Below are positions 44,957-54,406 of a stretch of DNA of 64,000 nt, piece by piece. The notes below the pieces were generated by a model. It was not told the DNA's origin. It searched no databases and was given only the letters and a program-made list of their open reading frames with translations. Every line of letters starts with the position of its first letter. Positions within the stretch are counted from its first letter, which is position 1. Origin of the DNA: Hoeflea algicola (GTDB taxonomy: Bacteria > Pseudomonadota > Alphaproteobacteria > Rhizobiales > Rhizobiaceae); contig NZ_JAOVZR010000001.1 of NCBI RefSeq assembly GCF_026619415.1, forward strand, positions 2,046,001 to 2,110,000, in the 5' to 3' direction. The translations under genes were made by a program, and so were the position numbers.

Positions 44957-46869
44957 GATTGCCAGCGCCCGTCGCGTTTCATCGTCTCGATATCGCGGAT
45001 AGCCCGCTCCCGCTGGCGCTCGCGACGGATGATTTCCTCAACCGCGGTGGCGTCGGAGCGGTCGGTATAGCGGAATTCGGAATCGGCGTAACGGTTGATC
45101 TCCTGCAGCACCATTTCGATGGTGAAAGGTTTGCGCAGTTCGGAGATCATCGCCAGCTTCTCGTCATAAGCCTTGTGCATGAAGGCGCCGGCGGTCTCGA
45201 ACCATTCATCGGGCAGATCAATATCCATCGCCCGCATCTTGATCGCATCGGTGATGTTCTTGATCGCCCGGCCGGTAAAGCGCGGCTCGGCCAGCTTGAT
45301 CTGGTGCAGATAGGCACCGATATCGGCAATGGTCTTGACCTTGCCGTGTTGTTTCTCGAATCGCTCCCAGACAGAGAGCAGCCCTTCCTCCTGCGGCCGG
45401 TCGTGGCCGTCATAGGAGCGCGCCACTGCCTGCTTGATCTCCTGACTGGCATAGAGTTCATGCGAGCCCAGCGGGATCGAATGGTTCTTGCCGGCCAGGA
45501 GCGCAAAAATGTCGATGTAATCATCAAGCGATTGCGGTCCATCGACCAACCAGCGCGCACCTGCCCGCTGTCTCAGCGCATCGTCAACGTTTTCCGGATA
45601 GTTCGAAAACATGCCGAAGCTGCAGTTTCCACGCACCACGGTCGATGCGCCGGCGAAACTTTCCATCAGCACGGCAGTGACTTCCTGCTGGCCCGCCGAG
45701 GCGCGGTCGTCGGAACGCTTGGCGGCAACCTGGTCGATGTCGTCGATGGTGCCGAAGCCGATGGCCCGCGGATTGAGCACATTGTCAACGAACGCCTTGC
45801 AGTTCTGCCCCGACTTGCCCTGATAGGACGATATCTGGTCGACGCCAAAGTTCTCGTAGTGGAACGGATAGCCGGCAACCTCGCAGTAATCATTGATCAT
45901 GCCGGCCAGCATCTGAATCAGGATGGTCTTGCCAGTGCCAGGCGCACCGTCGCCAATGAAGGTGAACAGGAAGCCGCCCAGTTCGACGAACGGGTTGAGC
46001 TGGCGATCAAAGTCATATGCCATCACCATCCGCGAAAGCCGCATTGCCTGATGCTTGGCGAGATGGTTGCCGATGATTTCATTGGGCTTCTTGAAGCTCA
46101 TCACCAGCGGCTTGCGGCGCTGCCCCGGCGCCACGTCAAAACCGTCAAGCGTGAAATTGTCGGCCTCCAGCCGCAGATGCGACTGGGCAAACGCGCTCAT
46201 CGCCTCGAACCTGGCGCGACGGCTAAGCAGCCCCTCGATCGCCACCCGCGCCAGCGCCCGCGCGCGCGCCGTCATGGACACCTCGTCGGGCGCCCCGGCG
46301 ATCGCTTCATCAAGCCCCGCAAGCAACGATTTCAACGCATCCTGCGGGGTGTCGAACTGAAAATCAGGTTCCTCGGTATCATTGACCGGCTCGGTTTCAC
46401 CATCCACGGTCTGCAGTATATAGGCAGCCAGCGTGAAGACGGCGACATAGGCGGATGCCGACAGCAACCGCTTGAACCGCTCCGCATCAGGCCCCTGTAG
46501 CGGTGCTCCGGCATTGCGCGATTGCAGGCTTTCGAGGTCGGTCTGCCGCGCAAACAGTTCCGCCACTGCCAGCGCCACCGCGATGCCGCGCCGGGTCCGA
46601 AACAACAGCGTATGCTGCGGGATCGACAGCATCGGGTCTTCGCCGCGCACCGCCTGAATGGTCCTGGCAAGCTCGATCTCGCGGGTGCTGCGCAGACCGC
46701 TGGTCGACACGGTGGAGACAAACCGCCGGTGGGTACCCGCCAGCGCGGTTTTCGATCCGCCATCCTGCGGCGTCAGCACGACGACGCGCGTCACCATCGC
46801 CTGCGCCACCGAACGATGGCGGGCGATGTCTTCTTCTGAAATCGTCGTCAGGCCGGTTGTCTGGCTCAT
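44953..46869 (-). CDS. AAA+ family ATPase of unknown function
   Basis: A 638-residue protein. Residues 1-290 are a family-specific helical region. The AAA+ core begins near 295 with Walker A GDGAPGTGKT (306-315), a Walker B-like strand IGFGTIDDIDQV (370-381), a sensor-like FSNYPENVDDALRQRAGARW (421-440) that may carry the arginine finger, and a C-terminal lid and tail (to 638) with FTGRAIKNITDAIKMRAM. The second acidic residues in Walker B are present, so it should hydrolyse ATP. It is the likely motor of the five-gene operon, between the 381-residue protein and the DUF6638-like protein. Confidence 0.85.
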   Translation of the reverse strand: MSQTTGLTTISEEDIARHRSVAQAMVTRVVVLTPQDGGSKTALAGTHRRFVSTVSTSGLRSTREIELARTIQAVRGEDPMLSIPQHTLLFRTRRGIAVALAVAELFARQTDLESLQSRNAGAPLQGPDAERFKRLLSASAYVAVFTLAAYILQTVDGETEPVNDTEEPDFQFDTPQDALKSLLAGLDEAIAGAPDEVSMTARARALARVAIEGLLSRRARFEAMSAFAQSHLRLEADNFTLDGFDVAPGQRRKPLVMSFKKPNEIIGNHLAKHQAMRLSRMVMAYDFDRQLNPFVELGGFLFTFIGDGAPGTGKTILIQMLAGMINDYCEVAGYPFHYENFGVDQISSYQGKSGQNCKAFVDNVLNPRAIGFGTIDDIDQVAAKRSDDRASAGQQEVTAVLMESFAGASTVVRGNCSFGMFSNYPENVDDALRQRAGARWLVDGPQSLDDYIDIFALLAGKNHSIPLGSHELYASQEIKQAVARSYDGHDRPQEEGLLSVWERFEKQHGKVKTIADIGAYLHQIKLAEPRFTGRAIKNITDAIKMRAMDIDLPDEWFETAGAFMHKAYDEKLAMISELRKPFTIEMVLQEINRYADSEFRYTDRSDATAVEEIIRRERQRERAIRDIETMKRDGRWQS

Positions 46870-46873
46870 GTGC

Positions 46874-48019
46874 TCATACCTCGCTGATGACCTGGTTTCC
46901 CGACACCACATGCACGGTAAAGCCCGAGAATATGCTCTCCGCCTCGCCCGACGCATACAGCGCCTGGTAGGCCTCGTGCGGCACCAGCGCGTGTTTCTGG
47001 TAGTCGCTGACGCCCTGCCGGGTGGCTTCCAGATCGTCGGTGTTGATGTGATACTCGTCGCGCGCCGGTGTCGAACTCCACAATCCGCGTTTGGCCGGGC
47101 GCTCGGTCATGGAAAACACTTCCTGCATGGTCCAGGTCAGCAGCCAGGCGTTCTCGTCCTTGCGCACCTTCGACAGGATCGCCGATATCCGGTCGCTATT
47201 GTCGGTCACCCCGGCCGAATAGAACGGCCCGAGCACGAAACGCCGCAATTGCTTGGGATGCAGGTGCTCGAAATCGGCGTCGAGATTCTGGGCGATGGTG
47301 ACCGGCGACAGCGAATAGGCACCGTTCCTTTCGGCAGAAGCATCAAAGCCGCGGGCAAATTCCGGATTGAGCAGGCCGCCGACGGGTAGCGGAATATCGA
47401 TCCCGGGATTGAGCTTGCCGTCCGCGCCGACCAATGACTTGGCGATGGCTTCGCTCGAATCCTCGATGGTCGCCATATACACCATCGGCAACGTCTGGCT
47501 GCCATCGAACACGCCCCAGTGCACCACGTAATAAGGCCTGCCGTTTTTCGGATTGACTGACACCCGGATGGTTTCGGGCAGAATGAACGGTGCAAACACC
47601 GCATCCTTGCCAATATCCTCGAGATAGAGCCGTTCGGCGATTTGCTCCTGCAGGGCGGTAGGAAACTGCTTGTGGCGCAGGATGAAGTCGGCCATCTCCG
47701 CCTTCAAGGCGTCCACTTCAGGCATTGCCGCCAGCCGCTCCTTGGCGGTGGCACGGTCGTTTTCAAGCGTCAGTACATTCTGAAACACCGGAAAACCGCT
47801 GTCGGCACGGCTGATGCGAAACCGCTCCATGAAACCGACCCGGTGTTCCCAGGCGTTAAAGGTGGCTTCCAGACGGTCGACATAGGGGACCAGCACCTGG
47901 CCTACCAGGCCATGGGCATAGAGCGGCGAATTGACGTCGGCGAGATAGATCCGCAGACCCTTCAATGCCGCCTGCATCGATCTGAAATAGGCGCCGGCGG
48001 CGCCGGTGTCAGCGCGCAT
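46874..48019 (-). CDS. conserved hypothetical protein of the TelA/AAA+ operon
   Basis: A 381-residue soluble protein that I do not recognise, second in the operon. Visible blocks are FRSMQAALKGLRIYLADVNSPLYAHGLVGQVLVPYVDRLEATFNAWEHRVGF near the start and LRRFVLGPFYSAGVTDNSDRISAILSKV later; no metal or nucleotide motif stands out. ATG at 48019 is used; a TTG two codons upstream is possible. It ends 4 bases before the AAA+ gene start and begins 29 bases after the TelA-like gene. Confidence 0.75.
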   Translation of the reverse strand: MRADTGAAGAYFRSMQAALKGLRIYLADVNSPLYAHGLVGQVLVPYVDRLEATFNAWEHRVGFMERFRISRADSGFPVFQNVLTLENDRATAKERLAAMPEVDALKAEMADFILRHKQFPTALQEQIAERLYLEDIGKDAVFAPFILPETIRVSVNPKNGRPYYVVHWGVFDGSQTLPMVYMATIEDSSEAIAKSLVGADGKLNPGIDIPLPVGGLLNPEFARGFDASAERNGAYSLSPVTIAQNLDADFEHLHPKQLRRFVLGPFYSAGVTDNSDRISAILSKVRKDENAWLLTWTMQEVFSMTERPAKRGLWSSTPARDEYHINTDDLEATRQGVSDYQKHALVPHEAYQALYASGEAESIFSGFTVHVVSGNQVISEV

Positions 48020-48048
48020 GGCCAATGTCCATTGTCACGCCGCCCTGC

Positions 48049-49138
48049 TCAGGATTGAACGTAATTTGCGGAATTGTGCTTCTCCAGAACTTCCGAGAAG
48101 CGGCGAGCGAAAGCGTCGTCGGCAAGCTGCTTGCGGCGCTGGATATCCTGGGTCGACAGCATGTTCTTCTCATGCATTTCCAGAAGATCGCCAATGTGGC
48201 GCTGCGCTGCCGCACCGATGCCGGCCATGGTTTCTTCCGCCGCAGTGTCGACCCGGCTGCCCAGCGTATTGATCTTGTGGGCCACATCCTGTTGCGCCGC
48301 TGTTTTCAAGGAATCCTCGAGCGCCTTGTACAAAACGATGCGCTGCTCGGTGTCGATCGTCAGTTTGTTGATCAGCGTGTTCTGCGCGGCAATCTGGTTG
48401 TTGAGCAGAATCGACAAAGGTCTGGAACATCGAGGTGTAGCGCTCCAGCGTCTGGCTTTCGGCCAGCAATTCCTGCTCCTTGGCCTGCCGCTCATTGTAT
48501 TCGGTGGCAAGCTTCGAACGTTCGCTTTCAAGATCGGTGCGGGTTTTCTGGTCGGTCGAGGCCGCAATCTGATTCTCGATGTCCATCAGTTGCGGGTTGA
48601 GCTCCTCGATCCGCTGTTGCACCGATTCCAGATTGGCCATGGTCACCTTGCGGCGCTCGATCACCTTGATCAGGCTGGCTTCGGAGGTCTTGTAGCGGTT
48701 GTCGAGAATATCCTTTTGATCCTTCAGAATACCGGTGATCGTGTCGGATTTCTTGAGCAGCTCCTGAAGGTTGCCCGCCAGCGACATGCTCCTTACCCGG
48801 TCCGAACGCATCCGCTGCGCCCGCGCCTTGGAGAATATCGCCACGAAGCTTTCCATGCCGGAAAACCCCTTCATGCTTTCGAACTCGGCGCCAAACACGT
48901 TGGTGGCGTCCTCCAGACCGATGATCAGGTCGGCGATGTTGGTCTCCATCATGCGCTGCTGGCGCAGAACATCTTGGATCCGGGCATTTTCAATGTCGAA
49001 CTGCGGATCGCCCAATTGCGCGTCGGCTTCCGACATTTTCTCCAGCACCACGCCGGATGCCTCGATCTTTGAACGCATGTCGTCAACGACCGCGCGGGTT
49101 TTCTCAATCTCTGCGTCTAGGCTCTTGATGCTGGCCAT
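48049..49138 (-). pseudogene. TelA-like (toxic anion resistance family) coiled-coil protein, frameshifted
   Basis: First gene of the operon, starting MASIKSLDAEIEKTRAVVDDM. It is a long helical protein, largely coiled coil, resembling the TelA/toxic-anion-resistance family (RYTSMFQTFVDS, NQIAAQNTLINKLTIDTEQRIVLYKALEDSL, QDIQRRKQLADDAFARRF). The first frame loses the sense near 48408, after FVDS, and the C-terminal 119 residues continue in another frame; total length is 1090 bases, one more than a multiple of three, as expected from a single inserted base. Without it the product would be 362 residues. It may be a true mutation, a sequencing error, or a slip site. Family assignment is tentative. 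Confidence 0.72.
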
Positions 49139-49274
49139 GCCGTTTCCCCGTTTATAGGCGCCATCAGGCAGGCGCTTCACCATTTCACACCCCATACCGG
49201 GCACCGTCGCGTTTGTAGCACCGGAACCCTGATGGCAAAACATGATTAGTGAGCAACGTAAGCATGACCTTGTC

Positions 49275-49307
49275 AAAAAAAGGCCGTTCCCGGAGGAACG
49301 ACCTTTT
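49275..49307 (-). terminator. Rho-independent terminator after cytochrome c gene
   Basis: On the minus strand AAGGTCGTTCC pairs with GGAACGGCCTT around a short loop (one G-T pair) and is followed by seven Ts (49275-49281). Confidence 0.9.
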
Positions 49308-49329
49308 GGCGTCTGTATAAGTGCGATGG

Positions 49330-49728
49330 TTACTCGGCTGCCGACGGGTCCTTGAGATAGGCAAGGATGTCTTCGATATCCTTGTCCTTCTTGAGGCCGG
49401 CGAAGCTCATCTTCGTGCCCTTCACCACCTTGGTCGGCTTGTGCAGAAACTCGGTCAGTGCCTCAACGGTCCAGGTCGGAGTTTCCTCGGCGTGCGCGAT
49501 CATCGCCTTCGAATACTTGAAATCTTCAATCGACGCGACGGGGCGGTCGATGACATTGTCCAGATGCGGGCCGATCTTGTTCTTGGCTTCCGTGGCCGTG
49601 TGACATGCGGCGCACTTTTTGAATATCTTCGCGCCCTTGGCAGCGTCGCCATCGGCGAAGGCTGCGGTCGGCACCGAAAGACCCGCGACCACCGCGAGGC
49701 CGAACAACATGGAAAAGGAAATGCGCAT
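49330..49728 (-). CDS. cytochrome c family protein (cytochrome c2-like)
   Basis: A 132-residue class I cytochrome c with a signal peptide (about 1-25, ending AFA). The haem site is CAACH in FKKCAACHTAT, and the Met ligand is in KGTKMSFAG; this KMSFAGL pattern is the hallmark of mitochondrial-type and rhizobial c2/CycM cytochromes. It should carry electrons from the bc1 complex to a terminal oxidase in the periplasm. It is a single gene with its own terminator. Confidence 0.93.
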   Translation of the reverse strand: MRISFSMLFGLAVVAGLSVPTAAFADGDAAKGAKIFKKCAACHTATEAKNKIGPHLDNVIDRPVASIEDFKYSKAMIAHAEETPTWTVEALTEFLHKPTKVVKGTKMSFAGLKKDKDIEDILAYLKDPSAAE

Positions 49729-49864
49729 AAACAGGCTCCATTAGCTGAATTTGATAGGCTGGTTATAACGCACCGAACCGCAAGGGCAATGCACGCGCAA
49801 ACCACGGCTCTGCCTCAAACGCGCGACATTGGCATTGGTTCCATTCCAAGCATTTGAAATATCA

Positions 49865-50455
49865 CTATTTTGCAACGCCGGTATTTATAACGTCATCCCA
49901 GTGACGGCGACAATAGGACACATATTTGTCATTTCCACCAACCTCGATCTGGGCGCCCTCGTGCAGCACTTTTCCATCGGAATCGGTGCGAACCACCATC
50001 GTTGCCTTGCGCCCGCAATGACAAATGGTGCGCACCTCCCGGAGTTCGTCGGCAATCGCCAGCAAGGTCTGAGAACCTGGAAACAACTTCCCGCGGAAGT
50101 CAGTGCGCAGGCCGTAGGCCATGACCGGAATACTCAGCCGGTCAGCCACGCGCGCCAGCTGCCAGACCTGATCTTCGGTCAGGAATTGCGCCTCGTCGAC
50201 AAAGGCACAGGCGATCTCGCCCTCGGCCTTCAGCGCCTTGAGCGAGGCAAACAGGTCGTCTTCGGGGCGAAACGGGATCGCTTCGGATTCGAGGCCGATG
50301 CGCGAGGCTACCTTGCCAATCCCGGCGCGGTCATCCAGCGCGGCAATGAACAACACGGTGCGCATGCCCCGTTCACGGTAGTTGTACGACGCCTGCAACA
50401 GCAGCGTGGTCTTGCCCGCATTCATCGTTGAATAGCTGAAATAGAGTTTGGCCAT
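49865..50455 (-). CDS. tdk: thymidine kinase
   Basis: A 196-residue type II thymidine kinase for thymidine salvage. P-loop YSTMNAGKTT (9-16), Walker B-like FVDEAQFL, the sugar-binding lasso ending in DKYVSYCRRHW, and zinc-binding Cys residues (ICHCGRKA and the SYCRRH stretch) are all present. Start ATG at 50455 with GGAGG upstream. A single gene. Confidence 0.95.
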   Translation of the reverse strand: MAKLYFSYSTMNAGKTTLLLQASYNYRERGMRTVLFIAALDDRAGIGKVASRIGLESEAIPFRPEDDLFASLKALKAEGEIACAFVDEAQFLTEDQVWQLARVADRLSIPVMAYGLRTDFRGKLFPGSQTLLAIADELREVRTICHCGRKATMVVRTDSDGKVLHEGAQIEVGGNDKYVSYCRRHWDDVINTGVAK

Positions 50456-50676
50456 GGCTGGCCTCCGAATTTGCCACGTTGTGTATCGGCAGGGCGTTAG
50501 CGCGTCTGCCAATCGCAAACCCAAAATTCATTGCCCGCCAGCCTGGTGAATCCCACCCCCGCCAGCTGTGTTCAACAACCGTTTTGGCTTGTGAACAACA
50601 AATTCACGGTCTTTCAGCTTGAGTTGGAGCCGAAGAGGTGGTTGTTTCTGCGTTCGGAACACGGGAGATACCGACC

Positions 50677-51606
50677 ATGACAAAAAAACTGACTCTTACC
50701 TTCGCAGCCCTTCTGCTCGCAAGCGCCGCCACGGCACAGGCAGCGGATTCTGAAGCCTGCAAGACAGTACGTTTCGCCGACGTCGGCTGGACCGATATCC
50801 AGGCCACCACTGCCGTCGCAAGCGTTGTGCTTGAAGCACTGGGGTACACGCCGGACGTCCAGGTGCTCAGCGTACCGGTGACCTATCAGTCGCTCAAGAA
50901 CAAGGACATGGATGTTTTCCTTGGCAACTGGATGCCATCGATGGCAGCCGATGTGCAGCCGTTCCTCGATGATGGCTCGGTTGAAACCATTACCCAGAAC
51001 CTTGATGGCGCAGGCTATGGCCTTGTGGTGCCGACCTATGCAGCTGAAGGCGGCGTCAAGAGCCTGACCGATATCGGCAAGTTCAAGGACAAGTTCGACG
51101 GCAAGATCTACGGTATCGAGCCCGGCAATGATGGCAACCGCATCGTCCTTGAAATGATCGCCGACCCGGCCAATGGCCTGGATGGTTTCGAACTGGTTGA
51201 AAGCTCCGAAGCCGGCATGCTGTCACAGGCCGAAAAAGCGATCAGGAACGAGGAATGGATCGCATTCCTCGGCTGGACCCCGCACCCGATCATGGGCGAA
51301 ATGTCGATTTCCTATCTTGATGGCATGGGCGATTCCGGCTTTGGCGCAGCTACCGTGCACACCAATGTGCGCGCCGGTTACACCACCGAATGCCCCAATG
51401 CAGGCACGCTGATCAAGAACCTTTCCTTCACCCTGTCGATGGAAAACAAGATCATGGACGACATCCTCAAGGGTGAGGATGCCAACGCCTCCGGTCTCGC
51501 ATGGCTGAAGGCAAACCCCGATGTTGTGAAGCCGTGGCTTGAAGGCGTGACAACGTTTGACGGCGGCGACGCTGCCGAAGCTGTCGCTGCCAAGCTCGGC
51601 ATGTAA
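50677..51606 (+). CDS. choX: choline ABC transporter substrate-binding protein
   Basis: A 309-residue periplasmic protein with a signal peptide (about 1-23, ending AQA). It has the type II fold of the OpuAC/ChoX group: TVRFADVGWTDIQATTAV, YQSLKNKDMDVFLGNWMP (aromatic cage Trp), LGWTPHPI, and the Cys pair (CKT and TECPN) that forms the ChoX disulphide. It captures choline and perhaps acetylcholine. It is the first of three genes, and in Sinorhizobium ChoXWV provides choline for glycine betaine production and as a nutrient. Confidence 0.94.
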   Translation: MTKKLTLTFAALLLASAATAQAADSEACKTVRFADVGWTDIQATTAVASVVLEALGYTPDVQVLSVPVTYQSLKNKDMDVFLGNWMPSMAADVQPFLDDGSVETITQNLDGAGYGLVVPTYAAEGGVKSLTDIGKFKDKFDGKIYGIEPGNDGNRIVLEMIADPANGLDGFELVESSEAGMLSQAEKAIRNEEWIAFLGWTPHPIMGEMSISYLDGMGDSGFGAATVHTNVRAGYTTECPNAGTLIKNLSFTLSMENKIMDDILKGEDANASGLAWLKANPDVVKPWLEGVTTFDGGDAAEAVAAKLGM

Positions 51607-51672
51607 TAATCAGACGAAGGTCCGGGGCTGACATAGCGGCCCCGGACCAAGACAAGTGCCGGGGGACAAGAC

Positions 51673-52527
51673 ATGGATGGTATGGCGGACTTCATCACGG
51701 CCTGGAAAATTCCGGTCGGAATGTGGGGCAAAAGCTTCTTCAATTTCCTCACCGACAATTTCGAATTCGCCTTTGACGCCATCGCAGATTCCCTCAAATT
51801 TATGCTCGACAGCATGATTGATGGGTTGTTGTGGCTACCGCCCCTGGTCCTCGTTCTTGCCATCGCCTTGATCGGCTGGCGCATTCAGAAGTCCTGGAAA
51901 CTGGCGCTCGGCATCGTCCTGGGGCTCGCGTTCATCATCAACCAGGGTCTCTGGAAGGAAACCGTGGAAACCCTAGTGCTGGTGATTTCGGCAGCGTTCA
52001 TGTCGATGGCCATCGGCGTGCCGATCGGCATCTGGCTGGCGCACCGGCCCAGAATCTATACCTATATGCAACCGGTCCTTGATCTGATGCAGACGATGCC
52101 GACCTTCGTCTATCTGATCCCGGTGCTGATCTTGTTCGGCCTCGGCCTTGCCCCAGGCCTGCTGGTGACCATCATCTTCGCCTCGCCCGCGCCGATCAGG
52201 TTGACCTATCTCGGCATCACCTCGGTGCCCAAGCCGATGGTCGAGGCAGGTATGGCCTTTGGCGCCTCGCCGCAACAATTGCTACGCAAGGTGGAACTGC
52301 CCGCAGCCCTGCCGACCATCATGGCCGGCCTCACCCAATGCATCATGCTGTCGTTGTCGATGGTCGTCATTGCAGCGCTAATCGGCGCCAATGGCCTCGG
52401 CAAGCCGGTGGTCAGAGCGCTCAACACCGTCAACATCCCACTCGGGCTTGAAGCCGGCATTGCCATCGTCATTCTCGCCATCATCCTCGATCGCATCTGC
52501 AGGGTGCGCATGGGAGCCACGTCATGA
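51673..52527 (+). CDS. choW: choline ABC transporter permease
   Basis: A 284-residue inner-membrane permease of the OpuAB/ProW type with about six helices. The EAA loop is seen near VEAGMAFGASPQQLLRKVELPAALPTIMAGLTQ. It starts with ATG at 51673 after GGGGGA and overlaps choV by 4 bases. It forms the channel of the ChoXWV system. Confidence 0.95.
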   Translation: MDGMADFITAWKIPVGMWGKSFFNFLTDNFEFAFDAIADSLKFMLDSMIDGLLWLPPLVLVLAIALIGWRIQKSWKLALGIVLGLAFIINQGLWKETVETLVLVISAAFMSMAIGVPIGIWLAHRPRIYTYMQPVLDLMQTMPTFVYLIPVLILFGLGLAPGLLVTIIFASPAPIRLTYLGITSVPKPMVEAGMAFGASPQQLLRKVELPAALPTIMAGLTQCIMLSLSMVVIAALIGANGLGKPVVRALNTVNIPLGLEAGIAIVILAIILDRICRVRMGATS

Positions 52528-53585
52528 GCCCTCAGGCCGACCGCGGCTCGGTCCGCATAGAGAACGTCTCCATCATCTTCGGCGATAATACCGCCGAGAG
52601 CCTGGCACTTGCCGACGCCGGCAAGTCACGCTCGGAAATCCAGGAAATCACCGGCGATGTTCTCGGTGTTCATGATTGCACAGTCGACATCAACGAAGGC
52701 GAAATCCTCGTGCTGATGGGGCTTTCCGGATCCGGAAAGTCAACGTTGCTGCGCGCCGTCAATCGTCTCAACCCGATCAGCCGTGGCACGCTCACCGTCA
52801 ATTGCGGCGACGAGACATTTGATGTCGGAGAATGCGACGACAAACTGCTCAAACAGTTGCGCATGGACACCGTGTCGATGGTGTTTCAGCAATTTGGCCT
52901 GCTGCCCTGGCGTTCGGTCGCTGACAATGTCGGCTTCGGCCTGGAAATCTCCGGCGTCCCCAAAAAGGAACGCGATCAACGGGTCACCGAGCAACTCGAA
53001 CTTGTCGGCCTGTCCGACTGGGCCGATCGGATGGTTGCGGAACTGTCTGGGGGCATGCAGCAACGCGTCGGCCTTGCCCGCGCCTTTGCCACCGGCGCCC
53101 CTATACTTCTGATGGATGAGCCGTTTTCGGCGCTCGACCCGCTGATCCGCTCGAGGCTGCAGGACGAACTGCTTGAACTCCAGGCCCGGCTTGGAAAGAC
53201 CATCGTCTTCGTCAGCCATGATCTTGATGAAGCGATGAAGCTCGGCAACCGTATCGCCATCATGGAAGGCGGGCGAATCATCCAGTGCGGAACGCCGCGC
53301 GAGATCGTCAACTCGCCAACAAACGACTATGTCGCCGATTTCGTCGCCCATATGAATCCGATTGCCATGTTGACTGCGCGCGACGTCATGGCTCAAGGCA
53401 AGCCGGACAATACGCGGGGTCAATTGCCGCTGTCGGCTTCAGTGACCCCGGATACGCCCCTTTCCGATGTCATGGATGCGCTTTCAAAGCGGGACGGAAC
53501 AATCGGCGTTATTGACAAAGGCGTTGTGACAGGCTCCATCACATCAAGTGATATCGTTCGCGGGTTGACGCAGCACCGCCGCTGA
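52524..53585 (+). CDS. choV: choline ABC transporter ATP-binding protein
   Basis: A 353-residue ATPase of the ProV/OpuAA type. Walker A GLSGSGKST, Q-loop VFQQFGLLPWRSV, signature LSGGMQQRVGLARA and Walker B ILLMDEPFSALDP are present. The C-terminal part (about 300-353) is a single, shortened CBS-like segment (LSDVMDALSKRDGTIGVIDKGVVTGSITSSDIV), whereas ProV often has two; it may still sense ionic strength. ATG overlaps the choW stop (ATGA). Confidence 0.95.
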   Translation: MSPQADRGSVRIENVSIIFGDNTAESLALADAGKSRSEIQEITGDVLGVHDCTVDINEGEILVLMGLSGSGKSTLLRAVNRLNPISRGTLTVNCGDETFDVGECDDKLLKQLRMDTVSMVFQQFGLLPWRSVADNVGFGLEISGVPKKERDQRVTEQLELVGLSDWADRMVAELSGGMQQRVGLARAFATGAPILLMDEPFSALDPLIRSRLQDELLELQARLGKTIVFVSHDLDEAMKLGNRIAIMEGGRIIQCGTPREIVNSPTNDYVADFVAHMNPIAMLTARDVMAQGKPDNTRGQLPLSASVTPDTPLSDVMDALSKRDGTIGVIDKGVVTGSITSSDIVRGLTQHRR

Positions 53586-53633
53586 TGAACCCCGGCCGGA
53601 CACAGTCTGGAAAGCAGTCAAGGAGCATGAACT

Positions 53634-54395
53634 ATGGATGTTAAGGGCAAAACCGCCATCGTCACCGGTGGAGGTTCGGGTTTGGGCGCGGCAACCGCGC
53701 GCGCTTTGGCCAAAGCCGGGGCCAAGGTCTCGCTCTTCGATATCAATCTGGCCCAGGCCGAAATTGTTGCCGGGGAAATCGGCGGCAAGGCTTTCGCCTG
53801 CAACGTTTCTGACGCTGCCGCTGCCGAAGCTGCAGTGGCTGCTGCAGCCGAAGCCTTGGGCGAAGCCCGCATTCTGGTCAATTGTGCCGGCATCGCTCCG
53901 GCCGGCCGGGTTGTCGGTCGTGAGGGCCCGCATGATCTCGACCTGTTCCGCAAGGTCATCGAGGTCAATCTGATCGGCAGCTTCAACATGCTTCGGCTGT
54001 TCGCTGATCGTGCGGCCAAGCTCGACCCGCTTGCCGATGGCGAGCGTGGCGTAGTGATCTCGACCGCTTCTGTCGCCGCCTTTGACGGCCAAATCGGCCA
54101 GGCAGCCTATTCCGCCTCGAAGGGCGGAGTCCATGCGATGGCGCTGCCGATCGCTCGTGAACTGGCACGTTTCGGCGTTCGCGTAATGACCATCGCACCG
54201 GGCATCTTCGCAACCCCGATGCTGCTCGGCATGCCCCAGGAAGTACAGGACAGCCTGGGCGCCTCGGTGCCGTTTCCCTCGCGGCTGGGACAGCCGGAGG
54301 AATACGCGCGGTTGGCTCTGCACATCATCGACAACGTCATGCTCAATGGCGAGACGATCCGGCTTGACGGCGCAATCCGGATGGCTCCGAAATAA
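53634..54395 (+). CDS. SDR-family oxidoreductase (3-hydroxyacyl-CoA dehydrogenase type)
   Basis: A 253-residue short-chain dehydrogenase. NAD-binding [20 protein letters not shown], catalytic Ser in [10 protein letters not shown], and Tyr-x3-Lys in [17 protein letters not shown] follows. The pattern closely matches the HSD17B10/HADH-II group of 3-hydroxyacyl-CoA dehydrogenases. AAGGAG precedes the ATG, and it lies 48 bases after choV, so it may be co-transcribed with the choline transporter; no direct role in choline metabolism is evident. Confidence 0.9.
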   Translation: MDVKGKTAIVTGGGSGLGAATARALAKAGAKVSLFDINLAQAEIVAGEIGGKAFACNVSDAAAAEAAVAAAAEALGEARILVNCAGIAPAGRVVGREGPHDLDLFRKVIEVNLIGSFNMLRLFADRAAKLDPLADGERGVVISTASVAAFDGQIGQAAYSASKGGVHAMALPIARELARFGVRVMTIAPGIFATPMLLGMPQEVQDSLGASVPFPSRLGQPEEYARLALHIIDNVMLNGETIRLDGAIRMAPK

Positions 54396-54406
54396 ACCGG
54401 CGAGCA

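Noticed and set aside
44959..46500. 513-codon plus-strand ORF
   Set aside because: Antisense shadow of the AAA+ ATPase gene.
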